5,855 bases of DNA, taken from the NCBI GenBank assembly GCA_013697465.1, contig JACCWU010000321.1, positions 1-5,855 of the forward strand, given 5' to 3'. Position 1 is the stretch's first letter, and each line of letters starts with the position of its first letter. The DNA comes from Actinomycetota bacterium (GTDB taxonomy: Bacteria; Actinomycetota; Thermoleophilia; Gaiellales; Gaiellaceae). Under the pieces are notes generated by a model. It saw nothing but the letters and a program-made list of their open reading frames with translations, had not been told where the DNA came from and searched no databases. Positions 1 through 5,398 of this stretch are shown piece after piece. The position numbers were made by a program, and so were the translations under genes.

Positions 1-220
1 CGAGCGCGCGATCGAATGCAAGCTCGTCGGTGGTCGTTCCGAGCTCGGCCGCGGCGAGCTCGTACAGGGCACGCGCGTGCCCGATCTCGTTCTGCGCGAT
101 CGAGGAGAACGCCACGTCCTCTTCGAGAAATGGCGCGATCCCGGTCCACTCGGAGTTGCGCCAGCCGAGGATCAGCTCGTCGTCCGCGATCGAGAGCAAG
201 AGATCCGTCCGCTTGCTCAC
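1..220 (-). CDS. paaC: 1,2-phenylacetyl-CoA epoxidase subunit PaaC, N-terminal part (cut by window edge)
   Basis: PaaC is the structural partner of the catalytic subunit PaaA in the cytoplasmic epoxidase that activates the ring of phenylacetyl-CoA. Only the first 73 codons are present; the rest lies left of position 1. The N-terminus aligns with E. coli PaaC (recalled): LILGWRNSEW here against LVLSQRLGEW, then a block around APFLEEDV. The start is GTG at 220, preceded by a good Shine-Dalgarno (GGAGGGGGAG, 7 nt away) and overlapping the paaB stop as GTGA. Residues E33/E34 and E45-I-G-H48 form a ferritin-like helix-A glutamate and an ExxH pair; E. coli PaaC has Leu and Gln at the ExxH positions and binds no iron. 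The fragment may therefore belong to a PaaC branch that keeps metal ligands; the C-terminal ligands cannot be seen. The family and operon position are firm; metal binding is inference. Confidence 0.9.
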   Translation of the reverse strand, partial: MSKRTDLLLSIADDELILGWRNSEWTGIAPFLEEDVAFSSIAQNEIGHARALYELAAAELGTTTDELAFDRAL

Positions 221-519
221 CCGACGTCTCCCCCTCCTGGCGCCATCTCGAGCGTTCCTGCGCGCTCGCGCGCCTCGCGGAGCCGAGCCTTGATCGAGTA
301 CCCGTCGACGCGCCGGTACTTGAGGTCGAACTCGTCCGGGAACTCGTCGATCTCGGTGAGCGCGTCGCGCCGGACGAGCCAGAGCGCGACCGACTCCTGC
401 CGGCGGCCGTACTGCTCGCGCGCGTAGATCTCGGCGAAGGCCTCGTCGGGTGCCGTCACGGTGCCCGCATGCTGGAAGGGTTGGCCCTTGCGCTCCTGCC
501 TGAAGACCTCGTAGATCAC
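217..519 (-). CDS. paaB: 1,2-phenylacetyl-CoA epoxidase subunit PaaB
   Basis: PaaB is a small non-catalytic subunit needed by the PaaABCE epoxidase, bridging PaaAC heterodimers. The 100-residue product is close to the usual length (E. coli about 95). It shows the family pattern: YEVF near the N-terminus, H17-A-G-T/S turn, a helix with APDEAFAEIYARE, then SVALWLVRRDAL (E. coli: SIWVVKASEI), and YRRVDGYSI towards the end. The reading frame stays open upstream to a GTG at 552, but the first 11 codons of that longer version lie inside paaA and are low-complexity Arg/Gly. I prefer GTG at 519, which overlaps the paaA stop as GTGA, exactly as at the paaB-paaC junction, and puts YEVF at residues 3-6 where the family begins. 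Translation is probably coupled to paaA; a weak GAGG lies just upstream. Confidence 0.93.
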   Translation of the reverse strand: MIYEVFRQERKGQPFQHAGTVTAPDEAFAEIYAREQYGRRQESVALWLVRRDALTEIDEFPDEFDLKYRRVDGYSIKARLREARERAGTLEMAPGGGDVG

Positions 520-1418
520 GCAGCCTCGGCGAGGACGACCTTCTCGACCCACGCGACGTCCTGGCGCGAGAGCCGCCGAAACGCGAGTCGCTCCGCCGAC
601 GCCGGGCCGTTACCGGTGACGACCGCGCGCAGCTTGTCCCAGTCGGGCTCCGTATAGAGCCACTCGCCCGTCTCCTCGTCCTTGCGCAGCGCGGGGTCGG
701 GGATCACGAGGCCGAGCTCGCGGATCTGCGGGACATAGCCGTCGAGGAACTGCTGCCGCGCGTCCTCGTTCGCCTGGCTCTTGATCCGCCAGACGAACAT
801 CGGATCCTCCTCGGCCGGGATCACGTTCCCGTGGAACTGCATGAGCGGCTCCCACCAGCGGTCGAGCGCCTCCTGCACGAGCTCGAACTGCTCCTGCGTC
901 CCCGTCACCATGGCGAGGATCACGTCGCGCCCGTGGAGGATGTGGAACGACTCCTCCCAGCAGATCTTCTTCATGATTCGCGCGTACGGCGCGTACGAGC
1001 ACTTGAGCAGCGCCTTCTGCGAGACGATCGCCGCCGCGTCCACGAGCCAGGCGATGACTCCGACGTCGCCCCACGTCTTCGTCGGGTAGTGGAAGACGTT
1101 GTGGAACTTCGACTTGCCCGAGACGAGGTCGTCGAGACAGGCGCTGCGCGGCTTTCCGAGGTCCTCGACCACGCGATAGATGAGCTGCGCGTGCCCGACC
1201 TCGTCTTGGATCTTGGCGGTGAGGGCGAGCTTGCGCTGGAGCGTGGGCGCCCGGAGGATCCAGTCGCGCTCGGGCAGAACGCCCATGAGCTCCGAGTTCC
1301 CGTGCATCTCGATGAACTTGACGAGCTTCGAGCGGTACTCGTCCGGCATCCAGTCGCCCGTCTCGACCTGTCCGCCCTCCTGGACGTACTCCAGAAACTC
1401 TCGCGTCCTCGTGTCCAC
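516..1418 (-). CDS. paaA: 1,2-phenylacetyl-CoA epoxidase catalytic subunit PaaA
   Basis: PaaA is the diiron catalytic subunit that inserts one oxygen atom into the aromatic ring of phenylacetyl-CoA, giving the 1,2-epoxide, with electrons from the reductase PaaE. The 300-residue protein aligns along its full length with E. coli PaaA (recalled). Visible diiron ligands on the four-helix bundle: E43 in NSELMG, E73-V-G-H76 in KIQDEVGHAQ, D127 in WLVDAAAI, and E156-S-F-H159 in CWEESFH. Other family blocks are DWMPDEYR (22-29), LRAPTLQRK (55-63), FHYPT (109-113), and VPDP-like IPDPAL towards the C-terminus. The start is GTG at 1418 with GGGAGG (1427-1432) 8 nt upstream; this matches the E. coli N-terminus. 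It is the first gene of the leftward operon and shares its upstream region with a divergent TetR gene. All visible catalytic residues are intact. Confidence 0.97.
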   Translation of the reverse strand: MDTRTREFLEYVQEGGQVETGDWMPDEYRSKLVKFIEMHGNSELMGVLPERDWILRAPTLQRKLALTAKIQDEVGHAQLIYRVVEDLGKPRSACLDDLVSGKSKFHNVFHYPTKTWGDVGVIAWLVDAAAIVSQKALLKCSYAPYARIMKKICWEESFHILHGRDVILAMVTGTQEQFELVQEALDRWWEPLMQFHGNVIPAEEDPMFVWRIKSQANEDARQQFLDGYVPQIRELGLVIPDPALRKDEETGEWLYTEPDWDKLRAVVTGNGPASAERLAFRRLSRQDVAWVEKVVLAEAA

Positions 1419-1426
1419 GATGCTGG

Positions 1427-1432
1427 CCTCCC
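1427..1432 (-). promoter_or_regulatory. Shine-Dalgarno of paaA
   Basis: GGGAGG on the minus strand, 8 nt before the GTG at 1418. It supports this GTG as the start, since the frame stays open further upstream. It contrasts with the divergent TetR gene, which has no such site. Confidence 0.75.
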
Positions 1433-1435
1433 TAC

Positions 1436-1449
1436 CGAACGGTCGTTAG
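1436..1449. promoter_or_regulatory. Probable PaaR operator (14-bp inverted repeat)
   Basis: The sequence CGAACGGTCGTTAG is an inverted repeat with arms AACG and CGTT around a 2-bp centre, flanked by C and G. It fits at every fixed position the PaaR operator pattern CNAACGNNCGTTNG that I recall for Thermus thermophilus PaaR. It sits in the 41-bp gap between paaA and the TetR gene, overlaps the -10-like box of the TetR gene, and covers the predicted transcription start of paaA. A bound repressor would block both directions. The repeat is seen directly; the assignment to PaaR is by recalled motif and context. Confidence 0.75.
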
Positions 1450-1452
1450 CAT
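1447..1452 (+). promoter_or_regulatory. Candidate -10 box of the TetR gene
   Basis: TAGCAT, matching the TAnnnT form, ends 7 nt before the ATG at 1460. Transcription would begin at or next to the start codon, giving a leaderless mRNA, which fits the lack of a Shine-Dalgarno. It overlaps the right end of the inverted repeat, as expected for autorepression. The -35 region is weak. Confidence 0.45.
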
Positions 1453-1454
1453 CC

Positions 1455-1460
1455 AGTATA
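1455..1460 (-). promoter_or_regulatory. Candidate -10 box of the paaABC promoter
   Basis: TATACT on the minus strand, one mismatch from TATAAT. Transcription would start near 1448, inside the inverted repeat, giving a leader of about 30 nt that includes the GGGAGG site. No convincing -35 box is seen at 16-18 bp. The box overlaps the first base of the TetR start codon, so both promoters are packed together. Confidence 0.5.
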
Positions 1461-2035
1461 TGGCGACGAGGAAGGGTGACCTCGCCCGAGAGGCCGCAAG
1501 GCTTTTCGCGGAGCGTGGGTTCCACGGAACCTCGATGGGCAACCTCGCCGACGCCCTCGGGGTGCAGAAAGGCTCGCTGTACTCGCTCACCGGATCGAAG
1601 CAGGAGCTCCTCTTCGAGACCATGCGCAGCGGTGCGCGCGCGTTCCACGCCGCGCTCGACGAGGTTCCGGACGATGCATCGGCCGTCGAGCGGGTGCGGC
1701 TTGCACTGCGGGGTCACCTCCGCGTCGTGGCCGAGCAGATCGACGTCGCGACGGTCTTCACGCGAGAGTGGCGCTACCTCGAGGGCGACGACCGCGAGCT
1801 GATCCTCGCCGAGCGCCGTCGCTACGAGGACCGCTGGCGGAGGCTCTTCCAGGAGGGGCTCGAGTCCGGTGGCCTGCGGACCGACCTCGACGTTGGCGCC
1901 GCCGCCCTCCTCGTCCTCTCAGCCGCAAACTGGGCGTACACGTGGCTGACCCCCGGGCGCGACACGGACGAGTTAGCGGATCGGTTCGTCGCGATCCTCG
2001 TCGACGGTCTTCGCGGTTACGCGACTCCGGCGTGA
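1460..2035 (+). CDS. paaR: TetR-family transcriptional regulator, probable PaaR
   Basis: A 191-residue TetR-family repressor. The N-terminal DNA-binding domain covers about residues 5-52: helix 1 with AREAARLFAERGFHGTSM, then the helix-turn-helix at 27-50 (NLADALGVQKGSLYSLTGSKQ, within the 20-residue conserved core LYxxxxSKxxL). The C-terminal part is all-helical and holds the ligand pocket; its block around TREWRYLEGDDRELI and YEDRWRRLFQEG resembles TetR members that sense acyl-CoA thioesters, such as PaaR and KstR2 (recalled resemblance). Divergent pairing with paaA and the adjacent PaaR-type operator make phenylacetyl-CoA the likely inducer, relieving repression of paaABC and of itself. 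There is no Shine-Dalgarno; ATG at 1460 lies 7 nt after a -10-like box. TetR family is certain; the PaaR role is inferred from context. Confidence 0.9.
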   Translation: MATRKGDLAREAARLFAERGFHGTSMGNLADALGVQKGSLYSLTGSKQELLFETMRSGARAFHAALDEVPDDASAVERVRLALRGHLRVVAEQIDVATVFTREWRYLEGDDRELILAERRRYEDRWRRLFQEGLESGGLRTDLDVGAAALLVLSAANWAYTWLTPGRDTDELADRFVAILVDGLRGYATPA

Positions 2036-2038
2036 GCG

Positions 2039-2917
2039 ATGAGCAGGGTGCTCATCGCAAATCCCTGGGCCACGGGCGTGGACGAGAAGCGGCTCGAAGC
2101 GGTGCGCGCTTGGTTACCGGGCGGCACGGAGCTCCGGCTGACGAGTGCTAGCGGAGAGGCAACAGAGATCGCGCGAGAGGTCGCCGGTCGCGTCGAGGTC
2201 CTCTACGTGTTCGGCGGCGACGGGACCTACAACGAGGTTCTGAACGGAATCGACGCGACGACCCCGCTCGGCCTCATCCCGGGCGGGGGGGCGAGCGTCC
2301 TACCGCGTGTGCTCGGTATTCCGCGCAACGCTGCAGCGGCTGCCCGGCACCTCGCCGGACGCGCAGTTGCGCGGCGGATCGGGCTCGGGCGCGTGAACGG
2401 GCATCGTTTCGGGTTCGCCTGCGGGATCGGGCTCGACGCCGAGGTCGTCCGCGCTGTCGACGGGCTGGGGCGCCGCTCGGACGGGAGACGACCCAACAAC
2501 GCGGCGTTCGCTTGGGCCGGCGTGCGCACGCTTTCTCGTCACGGCTTCTTGCTCGAGCCGCTCCTCGACGTGCGGGGCCACGGTCGCGCGGCGTTCGTCC
2601 TCGTCTCCAACGGACCCGCATACACCTACGCGGGCTTGGTCGCGGTTCGGCCGACTCCGCATGCGAGCTTCGAGGGCGGCCTCGATCTGTTCGCACCCGC
2701 CGAGATGCGCCGCCGCGACGTTCCGAGGATCTTGCGGTACGTGATCTCGGGAGGCGATCCGGCAAAGGCGCGCGGCCTCGTCCACGCGCACGACGCCGAT
2801 CGGCTCGAAGTCGCGTGTGACCGCCCGCTCCCGCTGCACGCGGACGGCGAAGATCTCGGCGACGTCGAGCACGCCGTCTTCGAGGCCGAGCGTGACGCTG
2901 TGACCGTGCTCGTCTGA
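2039..2917 (+). CDS. Diacylglycerol/sphingosine kinase-like lipid kinase
   Basis: A 292-residue member of the YegS/DgkB/Rv2252-type lipid kinase family, which transfers phosphate from ATP to a lipid hydroxyl (diacylglycerol or a sphingoid-like lipid) at the inner membrane face. Seen: N-terminal strand with IANPWATG (6-13), the nucleotide-binding signature FGGDGTYNEVLNG (58-70, GGDGT at 59-63), the LIPGGGASVLPRVLGIP block (79-95), the GIGLDAEVV strand (129-137), FEGGLDLF (211-218) and the C-terminal HADGE (267-271) typical of the second domain. No signal peptide or membrane segment is visible. The usual PxGTxN-like loop reads PGGGAS, a form I recall in high-GC actinobacterial members with Thr in place of Ala. 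The gene starts 3 bp after the TetR stop, with no good ribosome site, so it is probably co-transcribed and coupled. The lipid substrate is unknown. Confidence 0.9.
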   Translation: MSRVLIANPWATGVDEKRLEAVRAWLPGGTELRLTSASGEATEIAREVAGRVEVLYVFGGDGTYNEVLNGIDATTPLGLIPGGGASVLPRVLGIPRNAAAAARHLAGRAVARRIGLGRVNGHRFGFACGIGLDAEVVRAVDGLGRRSDGRRPNNAAFAWAGVRTLSRHGFLLEPLLDVRGHGRAAFVLVSNGPAYTYAGLVAVRPTPHASFEGGLDLFAPAEMRRRDVPRILRYVISGGDPAKARGLVHAHDADRLEVACDRPLPLHADGEDLGDVEHAVFEAERDAVTVLV

Positions 2918-2961
2918 CGCATTCTCCAGCAATTCGCTCCACCAACTCCCTCTACCCCCTC

Positions 2962-2967
2962 TACACT
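2962..2967 (+). promoter_or_regulatory. Candidate -10 box of the E1 operon
   Basis: TACACT lies in the 59-bp gap after the lipid kinase gene and ends 9 nt before the ATG at 2977. The gap is pyrimidine-rich and has no Shine-Dalgarno, so a leaderless transcript is likely. I find no good -35 box and no hairpin terminator for the upstream gene in the gap, so some read-through from the regulator-kinase unit is possible. Confidence 0.4.
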
Positions 2968-2976
2968 GGGCCGCCG

Positions 2977-4041
2977 ATGAGCAAGGTGCTGCCGGCGGAA
3001 GGGGGCCTGCGCCGCGTCATCGGCGACGGCCACGAGCTCCCCGACGGCGAGGTGGATCTCACGCCCGAGCAGCACCTCGACCTCTACCGGGATCTCGTGT
3101 TGCTTCGCACCTACGACGAGCGCTCGGTCGTCTATCACCGTCAGGGGCGGATCGGGACGTACGCGATCTTCTGGAACCACGAAGCCATGCAGGCGGGCTC
3201 GGCGTTCGCGCTCGAGGAGCGCGACTGGATCTTCCCCAGCTACCGCGAGTCCGCGATCGGGCTTCTGCGCGGGCTTCCCGCCTCGACGGTGCTCTCGTGG
3301 TGGCGAGGTCATCCCGCAGGCTGGTGGAATCCCGAGAAGTGGGGCGTCGCGTCGATCTGCGTGCCGATCGCGACGCACGTGCCCCACGCCGTCGGGTTCG
3401 CCTGGGGCTCGCGGCTGAAGGGCGACGACCGAGTTGCGATCGCGTACTTCGGCGACGGTGCCACGTCGGAGGGCGCCTTCCACGAGGGAGCGACGTTTGC
3501 GGGAGTCTTCAACGCGCCTGCCATCCTCTTCTGCAACAACAACCAGTGGGCGATCTCCACGCCGGTGTCCGCCCAGACTGCCGCCGCGACGCTCGCCGAC
3601 AAGGCGATCGGCTACGGCATGCCGGGGGTGCGGGTAGACGGTGGTGACGTCCTCGCCGTGTACGAGGCGACGCGTGAGGCGGTCGCGCGTGCTCGCGGCG
3701 GGGACGGCCCGACCTTCATCGAGGCGGTGACCTACCGCGCCGCACCCCACGCGACAGCCGACGACCCGTCGATCTACATCGACGAAGAGCGAGTCGAAGA
3801 GGAGCGGGAGAACGAGTGCGTCGGCCGCTACGAGCGCTACCTGAAGCGGTTCGACCTGCTCACGGACGCCCAGGTGGAGGAGATCCGGGCGGAGGGGCTC
3901 GAGCTCATGCGGGCCGGCATCGCCGAGGCAGAGGCCGAGCCGCCGGCGGATCCCGGCCTCGTGTTCGAACACGCCTTCGCCGACCCGCCGGCGTCGTTCC
4001 GCGACGACCTCGCCGAGCTCAGGAGGATCCTCGGTGGCTGA
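2977..4041 (+). CDS. Thiamine-diphosphate 2-oxoacid dehydrogenase E1 component, alpha subunit
   Basis: The E1 alpha subunit pairs with E1 beta to decarboxylate a 2-oxoacid (pyruvate or branched-chain type) on thiamine diphosphate and pass the acyl group to a lipoyl E2. The 354 residues follow the family order: RTYDERSVVYHRQGRIG (44-60), HEAMQAGSAFAL (68-79), FPSYRES (86-92), ATHVPHAVGFAWG (132-144), and the ThDP/Mg motif from G159-D160-G161 to N187-N189. The loop RAAPHATADDPS (254-265) carries the conserved His258; the mammalian regulatory serine position is Ala259, so kinase control of that kind is absent. Features of this loop favour the branched-chain/PDH alpha-beta type, but substrate cannot be decided (pdhA or bkdA). 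ATG at 2977 has no Shine-Dalgarno and follows a -10-like box. The 3' end overlaps E1 beta by 8 bp. Confidence 0.95.
   Translation: MSKVLPAEGGLRRVIGDGHELPDGEVDLTPEQHLDLYRDLVLLRTYDERSVVYHRQGRIGTYAIFWNHEAMQAGSAFALEERDWIFPSYRESAIGLLRGLPASTVLSWWRGHPAGWWNPEKWGVASICVPIATHVPHAVGFAWGSRLKGDDRVAIAYFGDGATSEGAFHEGATFAGVFNAPAILFCNNNQWAISTPVSAQTAAATLADKAIGYGMPGVRVDGGDVLAVYEATREAVARARGGDGPTFIEAVTYRAAPHATADDPSIYIDEERVEEERENECVGRYERYLKRFDLLTDAQVEEIRAEGLELMRAGIAEAEAEPPADPGLVFEHAFADPPASFRDDLAELRRILGG
4021..4026 (+). promoter_or_regulatory. Shine-Dalgarno of E1 beta
   Basis: AGGAGG inside the last codons of E1 alpha, 7 nt before the GTG at 4034. It decides this GTG as the start of E1 beta and the 8-bp overlap between the two genes. 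Confidence 0.85.
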
Positions 4042-5008
4042 GCTCCTGCTCGTCGAGGCCGTGAACGATGCCCTGCACATCGAGATGGAGCGCGACGGGA
4101 CGGTGATGGTGATCGGTGAGGACGTCGGCCGTCTCGGTGGCGTCTTCCGCGCTACGGCGGGCCTCCATGAGCGCTTCGGCGCCGATCGCTGCGTCGACAC
4201 CCCGCTGGCCGAGGCCGGGATCCTGGGTGCGGCCGTCGGGCTTTGCATGGCCGGGTGGCGACCGGTCTGCGAGATGCAGTACGACGCCTTCAGCTATCCG
4301 GCGCTCGACCAGCTCATCAACCATGTCGGGCGCTATCGCTGGCGCACGCGCGGGAAGATGTCGTTTCCCCTCGTCATCCGCATGCCCTATGGCGGAGGCG
4401 TTCGCGCGCCCGAGCTGCACGACGACTCGCCGGAGACCTACTACGTCCACACGCCGGGCGTGAAGGTGGCAATCCCGTCGAATCCCGCCGATGCCAAGGG
4501 GCTTCTCGCAGCTGCGATCCGCGACCCGGATCCCGTGGTGATCTTCGAGCCGAAGCTCCACTACCGCACCGGGAAGGCCGAGGTGCCGCAGGGTGAGCAC
4601 GTCGTCCCGCTGGGCGAGGCTCGTGTCGCGCGCGAGGGCACGGACGTGACCCTCGTCGCCTACGGCGCGATGGTGCCGCTCGCCGAGCGGGCGGCGGACG
4701 CGCTCGACGCCGAAGCGTCGATCGAGATCGTCGACCTGCGGACGCTGAAGCCGCTGGACGAGGACGCACTGCTCGCGTCCGCGGCGAAGACCGGCCGCGT
4801 CGTCGTGATCCAGGAGGCGCCCCGCACCTGCGGGTTTGCCGCCGAGGTCGCAGCGGTGCTAGCCGAGAAGGCGATCTACGACCTGCAAGGCCCGGTCCTA
4901 CGCGTGACGGGCTACGACGTGCCGTATCCGTACTGGCAGATCGAAGACGCCTACATGCCCTCAGTCGAGCGAGTGGTCGACGCGGTCAGACGACTCCTTG
5001 CCGCCTGA
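4034..5008 (+). CDS. Thiamine-diphosphate 2-oxoacid dehydrogenase E1 component, beta subunit
   Basis: The E1 beta subunit completes the alpha2beta2 decarboxylase of a pyruvate or branched-chain 2-oxoacid dehydrogenase complex in the cytoplasm. The 324 residues, the usual length, show the pyrimidine-binding domain at about 3-175: GEDVGRLGGVFRAT (28-41), TPLAEAGILGAAVG (56-69) with the ThDP-activating Glu60, then EMQYDAFSYPALDQL, MPYGGGVRAPELHDDSPE with His129, and HTPGVKVAIPSNPADAKGLL (20 residues, 139-158), followed by FEPKLHYR (171-178). The C-terminal transketolase-like domain (about 190-315) has the IEIVDLRTLKPLDEDAL and QEAPRTCGFAAEVAA blocks. GTG at 4034 is set by AGGAGG 7 nt upstream. 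Its stop abuts the start of the HIRAN gene. The usual neighbour, a lipoyl E2 gene, is not next in line. Confidence 0.95.
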   Translation: MAELLLVEAVNDALHIEMERDGTVMVIGEDVGRLGGVFRATAGLHERFGADRCVDTPLAEAGILGAAVGLCMAGWRPVCEMQYDAFSYPALDQLINHVGRYRWRTRGKMSFPLVIRMPYGGGVRAPELHDDSPETYYVHTPGVKVAIPSNPADAKGLLAAAIRDPDPVVIFEPKLHYRTGKAEVPQGEHVVPLGEARVAREGTDVTLVAYGAMVPLAERAADALDAEASIEIVDLRTLKPLDEDALLASAAKTGRVVVIQEAPRTCGFAAEVAAVLAEKAIYDLQGPVLRVTGYDVPYPYWQIEDAYMPSVERVVDAVRRLLAA

Positions 5009-5398
5009 ATGCCAGAGCGGCTGCGCCTGTGGCTCGAGCGCGGCGCGCGCGGCTATCACCTTCGTGACGCGGCCACCGAGGAGCCCGTGCGTTGGGAGGA
5101 CCCGAGGATCCGCGTTATCCCGGTGGCCGGTGTCTCGTATCGTCCGGAGTCGCTCGACGACCCGTCGTTCGATCCCGGACAGCGCCTCACGCTCGTGCCC
5201 GAGCCCGAGAACGAGCACGATCCGCAGGCGGTCGGGATCTGGAACTCGGAGAGGACGCTCCAGATCGGCTACGTGCCCGCTGCTCTCGCGGGGGAGCTCT
5301 CGGGCGGCGAGCAAGCAATCTCGCTCTGGCGTGTCGACGGTGGACTGCGGGTTCTCCTCGCCCCGGGCGACGCGTGGATCGGGATGCCGCGCTCCTGA
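5009..5398 (+). CDS. Small stand-alone HIRAN-domain protein
   Basis: A 129-residue soluble protein with one recognisable domain, HIRAN, at about residues 36-117. Seen: V39-A-G-V-S-Y at the domain start, G57-Q-R-L-T-L-V-P-E-P-E-N-E-H-D-P-Q-A-V (57-75, carrying the family EPxNxxDxxA signature), and I86-G-Y-V-P (86-90). In the eukaryotic fork-remodelling protein HLTF the HIRAN domain binds 3' single-stranded DNA ends; in bacteria it occurs alone or joined to nucleases and other domains, and stand-alone copies have no settled role. No nuclease, helicase or membrane part is present, and the first 35 residues are not recognised. ATG at 5009 follows the E1 beta stop directly (TGAATG), with no clear ribosome site, so translation is probably coupled. 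Domain call is good; function is unknown. Confidence 0.85.
   Translation: MPERLRLWLERGARGYHLRDAATEEPVRWEDPRIRVIPVAGVSYRPESLDDPSFDPGQRLTLVPEPENEHDPQAVGIWNSERTLQIGYVPAALAGELSGGEQAISLWRVDGGLRVLLAPGDAWIGMPRS

Noticed and set aside
520..552. Longer N-terminus for paaB starting at GTG 552
   Set aside because: The extra residues are Arg/Gly-rich, lie within paaA, and do not match PaaB; GTG 519 reproduces the overlap seen at paaB-paaC.
16..657. 213-codon plus-strand frame opposite paaC and paaB
   Set aside because: Arg/Ser-rich shadow of the paa genes with no domain pattern.
831..1802. 323-codon plus-strand frame opposite paaA running into the TetR gene
   Set aside because: The product has no recognisable motif and conflicts with paaA, paaR and their shared control region.
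2918..2976. Terminator after the lipid kinase gene
   Set aside because: No stem-loop with a T-run is visible; the gap is a pyrimidine-rich stretch ending in a -10-like box.
2626..4248. 540-codon open frame on the minus strand across the kinase and E1 genes
   Set aside because: It lies opposite two well-supported genes, its product is Arg/Pro/Ala-rich low-complexity with no family pattern, and such frames are common in very GC-rich DNA.
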